38,993 bases of DNA from Legionella sp. (lineage in GTDB: Bacteria > Pseudomonadota > Gammaproteobacteria > Legionellales > Legionellaceae), in NCBI GenBank assembly GCA_002786205.1, contig PEQM01000029.1, forward strand, positions 1-38,993, written 5' to 3'. The notes under the pieces were generated by a model that was not told the origin of the DNA, searched no databases, and worked only from the letters and a program-made list of their open reading frames with translations. Positions 18,401 through 26,100 of this stretch are shown one piece after another. The position numbers and the translations under genes were made by a program. The first letter of the stretch is position 1. Each line of letters begins with the position of its first letter.

Positions 18401-18662
18401 ACGCCTCGTTACACGAATCATCGACCGCACCTTTGAAGCGGAAAATGAGCTATGGGTTATTGATTTTAAGACAGGCAAAAAGGATGATGCATCAACGAAG
18501 CAGTATAAAAAACAATTAACCGATTATGCCAGCCATATTTCAATGCTAACTCCCCTGCCTATCCGATGCGGTCTATATTATTTAGCCAATAACCACTGGA
18601 CTCATTGGGCATATGAGCCATCTGTTAATCCAGATGGCATAAACAATTCAGACAGAACTTAA
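15405..18662 (+). CDS. AddA/RecB-like UvrD-family helicase-nuclease
   Basis: 1085 residues, SF1A helicase with a C-terminal RecB-type nuclease, as in AddA. Visible helicase motifs: Walker A APAGSGKT (residues 23-30), LTFTRKAASEM (Ia), DEFQDTS (about 412), GDPMQSIYRFRQ (III), CNFRSTP (IV), TIHKSKGLEFDTV (V) and LLYVAATRAKK (VI). Nuclease motifs: H921 in GIITHRLLQ, D1020 and K1022 in VIDFKTGK, and a following YKKQL. Both activities thus appear intact. Family members process DNA double-strand ends for recombination. AddA normally works with AddB, which is not in this window. The ATG lies one base after the lysAC stop, so the two genes are probably translated together. Its 3' end overlaps the convergent LRR-like gene by 15 bases. 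Confidence 0.88.
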   Translation: MTLIDVKQRQQATDPSASFIVQAPAGSGKTEILTQRYLRLLSTVSVPEQIVALTFTRKAASEMRERIMLALQQAATHQEASSAHQKMTLTFARQAIEQDARHQWHLLEHPNRLKIITLDSLCQSITQAIPLLEQHIGYAQITDKASHYYLEAARQCIQFALENPSYQEAITHLLLHVDNQYDKLLLLFKELLSKRDQWLTPLFKAKNQTKEHFEEALLLIEQHELSRFQKSLPLELAYQLVEQAKELACIENDPLSPRYLLQQWQSFKNTTPEMAKALCALILGSDANIRKSFDHHVGLKSSSCPKAQYQSIKENSKLLLEQLREYPDFLTALLKVSRLPNPYYDKEQWKILQALFLLLPTLVSHLHVLFGEENAIDFTAIAQQALSALGDEDEPTDLALYLDNAIHHLLIDEFQDTSILQYELLTRLVQGWQDGDRKTLFIVGDPMQSIYRFRQAEVGLFYRAVHHGLGPVKLIPLELQCNFRSTPTIIHWVNHHFASVFPKHKDIESGAVTFHPSATVLADSFDSKVHAIECETRQDEAQYLVETLQKERAEDPQQSIAILVRSRNQLPEIIKLLRQHAIPYQGIDIDLLAHLPHLRDVWSLTQALLMPGNRLSWLSLLRSPYCGMILSDVHAIASHHNKNSIYQNLLEWETIAHLSEDGRFRARFFINIMQHALGERAQMPVSDWVNQTLTKLYGNLVLNEQQKADLEQYWNLLDRYEAQGRLSSREEFIDEFNRLYSQQTTPSKLQIMTIHKSKGLEFDTVFLPYLGAAPSRGDNPLLRWLKLPTEQDELLLLSPIKGSHQTHCPLYDYLSDLDEEKGHYEIQRLLYVAATRAKKKLYLSDGSTKPSKSSLRSLLSQQEFFTRPSENEPESASSCPTLLQQLPTDLYKKITSFPNDIKNKIPRLDSGISRLTGIITHRLLQWICDNHPVNTEQLPWLVVTQQLEELGFDKKNVALAFSHIQEQINRLFADPTGLWIISPHHQEHNEYELIIHHNQRLVTRIIDRTFEAENELWVIDFKTGKKDDASTKQYKKQLTDYASHISMLTPLPIRCGLYYLANNHWTHWAYEPSVNPDGINNSDRT

Positions 18663-20294
18663 AGATGACTCATTGCTATACGCCTCATTGTCTGTCGTCA
18701 AGGGCTTAACTTGTCTAAAGAAATACCCACCCGTCACTGCATTTAATTTGGTAATAGAGTACATATCCGTGTATTCAGCAATAACGTGACAAACATCTGT
18801 TGGTAATCGTTGCAATTTAGCATGAGATATTTGAGTGAAGAATTGATCTAGAACCAGCATGAAATAATTATTTTGAAATTTGGCTAAAATCTGATTCTCT
18901 GGTGGGGTTAATCTATACGATGCCATGATAGACAGCCAGATTGAATTCATCTCAATCAACTTTACACCTGATAAATTAGCTTCTGTGTTTAGCGCAAAAA
19001 ATGGTTTATAGGTATCAGCTAATTGGCCATTTCTTTGGGTAAGTTGACTAAAGAAACTGTTTTGGATGGGTTGACCGTAAAAACTTTTGTATAACTGGAT
19101 TGATCTTAATTTTTTATTCTTTGCCAAAGCTTCTTTTGCCATAGGAGTAACATCAATGTTATTAATCCGAAATGTTAAATCGCTAAGTGTCGGGTTATCT
19201 GCTATTGACCTTAATAAAACAAGTGGTAATCCCGCCTCATGATCTGTATCAACAAGCGCTATTAATTTCAGTCGCACCAAACCTGCCAGGCACTTAATTT
19301 TATTGGCTAAACAGCCAATTTCGTCTTCAAGTTCACAACAAACGGTTAAGCTGACATCAATTAAACGTTTATTATCAAGTGCATTAATCAAAAACTGAAC
19401 CGATCTAATAGCATACGCTGACTCGATGAAAAAGCTATGCATCGTTGGATGAGATTGAATAAAGTTACCCATTCTAGTATATAAATCATCATCTAAGTAA
19501 TTAGTGTCTAGTGAAAGTGAGCTTAATTGATTACACTTATCAATCACCTGCTGAAGCAGCATTTCATTCGACCGCTTACCACTACGAAGTTTCAATGATA
19601 AAGATTCTATTCGTTCTTTATTCGGTATGGCCTCAAAAAACCAACCAAATAGATTTCCGCATAATTCACTAACCCCGGAGCCGTATCCATCAGCTGCTTC
19701 TTCTAACTCTAATTGTTTAATCTGCTGAAATACTGGCTGGGTTTTTATAATATTACCTATACTTTTTTTAACTCCATCCTTGTCAATGAAAATACCCTTG
19801 ATTCCTCGAATAGGATCTGAATCAAAAGGACCTATATTCAAACTCAGCTTATCTACTGGCTTAGGTATAGAGCCTAATCCTTGAAATAAACCTTTCATAA
19901 TGTAATCTGGAGCATAAATGTAATTGGCCATTACCCAACCATAATAAAAATCTAACTCAAGGGAATTCAGTCGGTTATTTTGAGACAATAAATTGCTCAA
20001 GAATGCCAACTTCGGGGAAAAAATAGCTGCCATCCATTCATCTGCATTATTCTCATTCCATTCAGAGTCTTCGTCACTCTCTTGCAGAGCAGTCAAATAC
20101 TCGTCTATCATATGACCGAGGTCATGAATATCAATACTAAAGTCTAGCGCCTCCGCTTGAACCACGCATTCTTGTAGTGCTCTATTGTCTTCTAAAGAAT
20201 AAAGGTCATTTACTGATAAAGTAAGCATGTGTTGGAAGATACAAAAAGTGGATTGATTTTGATCGTACCAACCTGATGCCAAAAAATCAATCAC
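18648..20294 (-). CDS. Leucine-rich-repeat-like protein, candidate effector
   Basis: 548 residues from the ATG at 20294; a second ATG at 20231 (MLTLSVNDLYSLED) is equally possible because neither has a strong Shine-Dalgarno. The central part, about residues 160-420, has irregular 26-30-residue units of the ribonuclease-inhibitor LRR type: IESLSLKLRS, LSSLSLDTNYLDDD, LVRLKLIAL, LSDLTFRINNIDVTP, LRSIQLYKS. Near the C-terminus LQRLPTDVCHVIAEYTDM loosely resembles the start of an F-box, and the tail is polar and Ser/Glu-rich, as in many Dot/Icm substrates. There is no signal peptide or membrane segment. No family name is assigned. It is transcribed divergently from mrp and converges on the helicase gene, with a 15-base overlap. 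Confidence 0.72.
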   Translation of the reverse strand: MIDFLASGWYDQNQSTFCIFQHMLTLSVNDLYSLEDNRALQECVVQAEALDFSIDIHDLGHMIDEYLTALQESDEDSEWNENNADEWMAAIFSPKLAFLSNLLSQNNRLNSLELDFYYGWVMANYIYAPDYIMKGLFQGLGSIPKPVDKLSLNIGPFDSDPIRGIKGIFIDKDGVKKSIGNIIKTQPVFQQIKQLELEEAADGYGSGVSELCGNLFGWFFEAIPNKERIESLSLKLRSGKRSNEMLLQQVIDKCNQLSSLSLDTNYLDDDLYTRMGNFIQSHPTMHSFFIESAYAIRSVQFLINALDNKRLIDVSLTVCCELEDEIGCLANKIKCLAGLVRLKLIALVDTDHEAGLPLVLLRSIADNPTLSDLTFRINNIDVTPMAKEALAKNKKLRSIQLYKSFYGQPIQNSFFSQLTQRNGQLADTYKPFFALNTEANLSGVKLIEMNSIWLSIMASYRLTPPENQILAKFQNNYFMLVLDQFFTQISHAKLQRLPTDVCHVIAEYTDMYSITKLNAVTGGYFFRQVKPLTTDNEAYSNESSLSSV

Positions 20295-20393
20295 TAAGTG
20301 CTAATATAGAACTTGCTTAAGTTGCGGATTAATGTCTTTAAGGACTACTTCAAAAATTTAAGTGTATTTGCCTTCAGGTAATCTATCGTAAAA

Positions 20394-20423
20394 CTGGCAT
20401 CGCTTTGCATCATACGGTATGAT
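20394..20423 (+). promoter_or_regulatory. Candidate mrp promoter with overlapping palindrome
   Basis: CTGGCA (20394-20399), 18-bp spacer, TATGAT (20418-20423). The -10 is the right half of a perfect palindrome, ATCATAC-G-GTATGAT (20409-20423), which could be an operator. Start near 20430, about 50 bases before the mrp ATG. Confidence 0.4.
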
Positions 20424-20479
20424 TTCATTTTTTACATCCTGGTGGATGCAAAAACGCACCATACTTCCAAGGTAAAAAT

Positions 20480-21553
20480 ATGAACGTCAAATCTCTCATC
20501 CCAACACTATTGGATGCAATTAAGGAACCTCTTCTCAACTTAAATGGCAAGGAAATGGGTTTTCGTTACGACATAAAAGAAACCTCTCATTCTATTGAGA
20601 TAGTGATTCATTGTGGTTTTCCTGTTGGAGTTTTAGAAAAAAATTACATTCCTCTGGCAGAGCAAAAATTGAGGCAGCAATTCCCCCAAAAAGATATCAA
20701 GTTACATCTAAATCAATTCATTAGAGCTCATAAAACACAGTTTCCAGGCAAAGGATTAAGAGGAATAAAAAATACGATTGCTGTCGCCTCAGGAAAAGGA
20801 GGCGTAGGTAAGTCAACCGTCACCGTGAATATCGCTTGTGCCCTCGCGCGTGCAGGGGCTCGTGTAGGTATTTTGGATGCTGATATTTATGGTCCAAGCA
20901 TTCCTTTAATGCTTGGTACTCAAGGGCCTGTAACCATTAAAGATGACTTTTATTTACCTATTGAAGCCCATGGCCTTCATACCATGTCTATCGGTTATTT
21001 AACTGATATGAATCATGCCCTGATCTGGCGAGGGCCTATGCTAGCCAAATCCTTAATTCAAATGCTTGATGGCACGTCCTGGGATGAATTAGATTATTTG
21101 TTTATAGACTTGCCTCCTGGTACAGGTGACATACAGCTCACTTTAGTCCAAAAAATTCCTTTGACTGCTGCAATTGTAGTCACCACACCACAGAATGTGG
21201 CAACTTTGGATGCACAAAAAGCGATAGCTATGTTTGCAAAAACAGGAATTGATGTGTTAGGTATTATTGAAAATATGTCTACTCATCAATGCAGCTCTTG
21301 TGGGCATGAAGAGGCTATTTTTGGTTCGGGTGGCGCGCAGCATTTATGCGCTACTCACGAGTGCACCCTTCTGGGCCAGCTTCCTTTAAATAAATCTATT
21401 AGAACTCAATGTGACAAAGGGGTGCCTATTGCCACTCATGATGATATGGAAGCGGCCAAACCGTTTCTCAAAGCAGCGCTCAAAAGCGCTATAGATCTAT
21501 CTTATAAACCCATTAACTATGCGGATAAATTTCCTAAGATAGTCGTAGAATAA
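20480..21553 (+). CDS. mrp: Mrp/ApbC-type Fe-S cluster carrier P-loop ATPase
   Basis: 357 residues with AAGGT before the ATG. Residues about 1-90 are a degenerate MIP18/DUF59-type domain. They are followed by a ParA/MinD-like ATPase with the deviant Walker A GKGGVGKST (K111), DADIYGPSIP, the WRGPM block and DYLFIDLPPGTGD. The CxxC at C271/C274 (HQCSSCGHEE), thought to bridge a dimer through a Fe-S cluster, is present. Proteins of this family bind and transfer iron-sulfur clusters to target proteins in the cytosol. The length is typical. The gene appears to be monocistronic with its own promoter. Confidence 0.93.
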   Translation: MNVKSLIPTLLDAIKEPLLNLNGKEMGFRYDIKETSHSIEIVIHCGFPVGVLEKNYIPLAEQKLRQQFPQKDIKLHLNQFIRAHKTQFPGKGLRGIKNTIAVASGKGGVGKSTVTVNIACALARAGARVGILDADIYGPSIPLMLGTQGPVTIKDDFYLPIEAHGLHTMSIGYLTDMNHALIWRGPMLAKSLIQMLDGTSWDELDYLFIDLPPGTGDIQLTLVQKIPLTAAIVVTTPQNVATLDAQKAIAMFAKTGIDVLGIIENMSTHQCSSCGHEEAIFGSGGAQHLCATHECTLLGQLPLNKSIRTQCDKGVPIATHDDMEAAKPFLKAALKSAIDLSYKPINYADKFPKIVVE

Positions 21554-21621
21554 GACGTTTTTGTCTGTTAATTTTTGACTGCATAGTTAAAGAATTGACA
21601 GACTCTTATTTAAGAAAAAAA

Positions 21622-21650
21622 TTTACACCGAAGCCGTGATGCTATATATT
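21622..21650 (+). promoter_or_regulatory. Candidate sigma70 promoter of the MFS gene
   Basis: TTTACA (21622-21627), exact 17-bp spacer, TATATT (21645-21650). Start near 21657 leaves a leader of about 25 bases before the TTG start at 21682. A nearby TTGACA (21595-21600) has no -10 at the right distance. Confidence 0.5.
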
Positions 21651-21681
21651 GCGCTTCTTTTTAAACAAATAGCATACTAAT

Positions 21682-22890
21682 TTGAGCAAGAATAACCATT
21701 ATAACCGTTTAATAATTTGGCTTGTTGGCATTTCTTTTTTACTATTTCAATTCTTTTTGCAATTGTCTTCAGGTATTGTTGTTGGTGCTATTGCACATGA
21801 ACAACATTTTTCTGCATTAACTGCTGGTCTGTTAAGCAGTGCTTTTTATTATGTTTATACCAGCTTACAAATTCCGGTTGGTATTTTATTCGACCGATAC
21901 AATACCCGTTCTTTATTGTTCATTAATGCATCCATTTGCGCCATTGGCTGTTTTGTTTTTGCTGCAGGAAATCATTTATCCGTCTTATTTCTGGGCCGCC
22001 TTATTATTGGTTCTGGTTCTGCTTTTGCTTTTATCGGAATGTCTCACTTGCTAAGGCAACATTTCCCGATGAAAAAATATGCCTTCATGATTGGTTTATC
22101 AGAAACTTTAGGCTTCATTTTAACCGTGCTTGGCATCATCGGCATGGGCGCTTTTATTGAGCATTGCAGTTGGCGTACTTTTATCAGAGCAGCTGGCTTC
22201 TTTGGCTTTATGATTTCCTTTTTTTGCTGGTATATAATCCCCAATCACAAACCTGAAGCAAGGCATTTAACATCATACAAACACCATCTTTTTTTGATTT
22301 TAAAAAATAAGCTTACCTGGGTTAATGGATTGTTTGTTTGCTTTGAGTTTTCAGTTATTACTGTTTTTTCAGCGATGTGGTCAGTGCCCTTTTTACAACT
22401 TAAACTCAATTGCAGTATTGAGACAGCCAGCGCTTTGTCTTCTCTCATTTTATTAGGTGCCGGACTCAGTTGTCCTGTTTTTGGCATGCTGTCTATGTAT
22501 TTTAATCGAAGAAAACCTTTAATCCATTTTTCTTGTATATCCACTGCAATCTTATTTGTAATGCTACTTTATTGCCCTATTTATAACCTGTTTTTTGTTG
22601 CTTCTTTATTGTTTTTGATTGGGCTATTTTGCGGTGCTTATATGTTGGCCTATACTATTGCTAACGAGCTAGGACCAACGGAAGCGCTTTCTACATGTAC
22701 AGGCTTTACCAATACTTTGGCCATGCTTTCTGCACCCTTACTTCAACCTTTAGTAGGTTATTTTATTGATCTATTTGGCAAAGCCAATGTCCCGCCACTG
22801 GAAAGCTTTCAAAATGCGCTTCTTGTCATTCCCATCGCCCTGGTTGTTGCCAGCCTGTTATCACAGCAACTGCCTGAAAAAAATTATTGA
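21682..22890 (+). CDS. Major facilitator superfamily transporter
   Basis: 402 residues from a TTG at 21682, the only plausible start: it gives a short basic N-terminus (MSKNNHYNR) just before the first membrane helix, and the next ATG lies well inside. About twelve hydrophobic helices are visible. MFS signature A is seen as VGILFDRYNTRSLL between helices 2 and 3; GRLIIGSGSAFAFIG follows in helix 4. Such secondary transporters move small molecules across the inner membrane by proton coupling. The substrate is unknown; Legionella has many MFS paralogues, including amino-acid (Pht) and siderophore transporters. No strong Shine-Dalgarno precedes the TTG, so expression may be low. Confidence 0.85.
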   Translation: MSKNNHYNRLIIWLVGISFLLFQFFLQLSSGIVVGAIAHEQHFSALTAGLLSSAFYYVYTSLQIPVGILFDRYNTRSLLFINASICAIGCFVFAAGNHLSVLFLGRLIIGSGSAFAFIGMSHLLRQHFPMKKYAFMIGLSETLGFILTVLGIIGMGAFIEHCSWRTFIRAAGFFGFMISFFCWYIIPNHKPEARHLTSYKHHLFLILKNKLTWVNGLFVCFEFSVITVFSAMWSVPFLQLKLNCSIETASALSSLILLGAGLSCPVFGMLSMYFNRRKPLIHFSCISTAILFVMLLYCPIYNLFFVASLLFLIGLFCGAYMLAYTIANELGPTEALSTCTGFTNTLAMLSAPLLQPLVGYFIDLFGKANVPPLESFQNALLVIPIALVVASLLSQQLPEKNY

Positions 22891-22900
22891 TTTTTTTCAG
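22874..22900 (+). terminator. AT-rich inverted repeat at the end of the MFS gene
   Basis: Perfect 11-bp arms, CTGA7T (22874-22884) and AT7CAG (22890-22900), with a 5-nt loop. It spans the stop codon and carries A- and T-tracts, so it could terminate in both directions, though the stem is weak. Confidence 0.45.
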
Positions 22901-23040
22901 CTCTGCTTTATTGAATAGAAAACCAGAGCATCAGCTATTAATCATTTAGGGCAATAGTCAACACGGCCTAAATTTAATTGAGAATCTGGTAATGCAGCAA
23001 TAGAAAATTATAACTACCTGCCTATAGATCACGTTTTTGT

Positions 23041-23069
23041 TTGTTTTTTTGGATAAATGATATTATTAT
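23041..23069 (+). promoter_or_regulatory. Candidate promoter for the two large helical protein genes
   Basis: TTGTTT (23041-23046), 17-bp spacer, TATTAT (23064-23069), overlapping a second TATTAT at 23061. Start near 23076. I saw no clear PmrA or CpxR box. Confidence 0.35.
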
Positions 23070-23118
23070 ATACAGAGATAGAAGGCTTGTTGCCCACTGA
23101 TTTTAATTGGATATCCAT

Positions 23119-26100
23119 ATGACTCATCAAAAGCACGAAGTAACATCAGCTTCTGATCCATCCATGTCTTATTATGCTCAGCTCATGCTCTTTAGTTCTC
23201 TTGTTATAAAAAAACCACAACAACTTGCTACTATTGCAGCATTATGGTTTACCAAATCCTCCCAATTGAGTTCTTACTTAGGTAATGAAGCACTTTATAT
23301 ACTAGAAAGCCTTTATCCCGAGCTGTATGATATTATTTACGTCATACTCACATCCAAAGAACAAACCAATATCGATGCGCTTTATGAAACCATTCATCCG
23401 CGAATTAAAATACTACTCAATAAAGAAATTGCTGGTTACGGAGTCAGTCTAAATGATGTCCACTTTCAGACCTACCTCTCTGAATCTTTTATTAAGAAAA
23501 CACTACTCCCTCTATTTCTCCTGGTGCGTGACATCCCTAAGTTTTGCCAATCGATTAAAGAAAAACAGTTTTTTGAGTCAGTTCATAATCTTAAGACCCA
23601 ACTGTCTGCTCGCCTGGAAACAACCTTGCACCGTGAAATTCGCAAGTATTTAAAAATTGGGGCCGATGGACTTTATCCTCTGGTTATCACAGAACCCGCA
23701 CTAGTGACTCAAATAAAAAAAATATTAAATGCCTTATCGTATGGTGAACAAGTCATCTCTTTCATTAATGCTCTTGAGCTTAATCCAGATACATCATACA
23801 AACTGGAAGCACTCCTTGAGCAAAAAGGAACAAGAAGAGTTTCCTTCATCACGCAAATTATCTGGTATCTGGTCTTTAAAGATTCTCGTTCAGGCGCATA
23901 CTTAAGTTTTCCAATGGATTTAACGCCCCAGGAATTAAATTTTCTTGATGAAATTGAGCGCATGATTGGTTTTTTACGAATTATTCAATCGTCCTTGCTT
24001 GAAATTAACATGCCTTTATATCAACTGTTTTATCCAGAAATTAATTCTCTGAATATGCTGCTGAAGCATTTGGAGCGATGGACGGATGGTGACACTGATA
24101 ACTTGATTAGTTTACGCATGAAAGAAATGCCATTAACCGTGAATCATTATTTAGATATAGGACGACCATTAGGTACATTTGTTGCACAATTAAACCCACA
24201 AAAAGAAAAGACAGACTACAGCGACTTAACATCTCAATTGAGTTTACTGCCTGGTTACTTAAATCAACTCAGTCAATTAATTTACTCTTATAGCGATCAA
24301 CCTCAAAAACATGTAGCGCTTACTGAAAACCAAGCTGAAATATATAAAGATGCGTCCATTAAATTATTTTATGAACTAAGCCAGCTCAACGACCTGTCCT
24401 CTTGGCAACAATACCTTTCTATCCTGATGCCTATTCGCTCTAATCTTACTACTCTCAGTTGTGGTTCTTATGAACAAATTATACAAAACCAGGCTGCTAT
24501 TAATGCCATGGCAGAGCATCAACTGTATCTATTAAAAAACATTTTCCTTGCCAATCTGATTTGTGGTTCAGATCGGGTTGAATTGTATATGGGATGCGCC
24601 TTTGGTGCGCTTACCAAACCACTCATGCTACAGCTTAATGATCTTTATCAAAAAACCGTTGGACATATTAATAACCTGGTTAATTTAAAAGAAAGCAATC
24701 CAGATTTACTACAACTGGACAACACGTCTTTTTTAACATTAAGACTGCAAAATATATTGCAACAAAAAAATGAATGGCAAAAAAAAGTAGATAGCACGCT
24801 AAAAGCCAAAAAAAATCTAAAGTCATTTTGTACCTATTTCGCTCCCTCCTTACTTCCTGAGAAAAAAATAAAATTAAATGAGGATTATCAATCGTTTAAA
24901 TCCTACGTCATCGATTATAATCCCAGACTTAGTGTACTTATAGATCAGATATTGGCAACAGAAGGCGAATGGCAGTTTACTATGCAAGAGCTTACACTGA
25001 TGGAACAGTCCATCAATGAGTTATGTGATAAAGACATTGCAACTTTTAATTGTTATTTAACTCTGGCAGACAGCCGACTGGTTGATCTGACAAAACAGAT
25101 TAAAAGCAACTTGTATGCTCTCAATCCCCATAAGGTACATTCTATATTAATTATTAATGAACCTTTGTATTTAAAAATTGACACCGCTTTAACTCAAGGT
25201 GACACCGCACATTCTGAGCATCAATTCATTGAGAATTTAATTAATTTAACCATGAAACAGCGTGCTGCTTTGTATGACTATTATGCGTTACGAATATTAT
25301 CTTTAGTCTATATTGAAGAGCAGATTAAGCTCTTTTTACAACAGATAGACGAATCTAACTGGCTATCCAATGCAAAAAAAGTCAATGCAATTATAGACCG
25401 TTACCGGGTGATTCAACCTTACTTAGTGGATTCAATTAAACAAAAGCAACATAAAATCGATTCATTGTTTATCAGTTTATTATATGCATCTCCTACTGAA
25501 AAAATTAAACAACCCCATGTTATTTTAAGCACAATGAATACTAATTTGGCCTCTCTTCAAAAACAAATAAGTAAAGAGCTGCTCCGTTCACGACATAGAC
25601 AGACCCTATTTGAATTTGCTCATCAAAAAGAAAACACTCTACTACCGCATAATGCCCCCTTAACGCTTGAGAATGATCTTGGTATACGTCAGGACAAATC
25701 GATACGACACCAACATTTATCAAGGGGAGCAGCGCTAGAGTTTATCCATTCACGACATGGACAGGCCTTTTTTGAATTAGAGCATCAAAAAGAAAAAATT
25801 CTACTCCTCAATAATGAACCCTTAACGCTTGAGAGTGATCTGGTTATACGTCAGGGTAAATGGATACGACACCAACATTTATCAAGGGTATCAGCGCTAA
25901 TGAGCAAAACGCTAGTCAAACTGCTCAATCAATTTGACTCCAGTCTCAAGCTTCCTAAAACCATCGATCGCGCTGATAATACAGTACCTTTTCCAGAAAT
26001 GGAGCAAGATTTAGAAGCGCTTGCAGTCCCCTCTCAAGTATCGTGGGCCAAGCGTCTTATCAATGTCATACATTATATCAATAGCACTTTTAAGTATCTT

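Noticed and set aside
21595-21600. TTGACA as the -35 of the MFS gene
   Set aside because: No fitting -10 is found 16-18 bases downstream; the TTTACA/TATATT pair 27 bases later is better.
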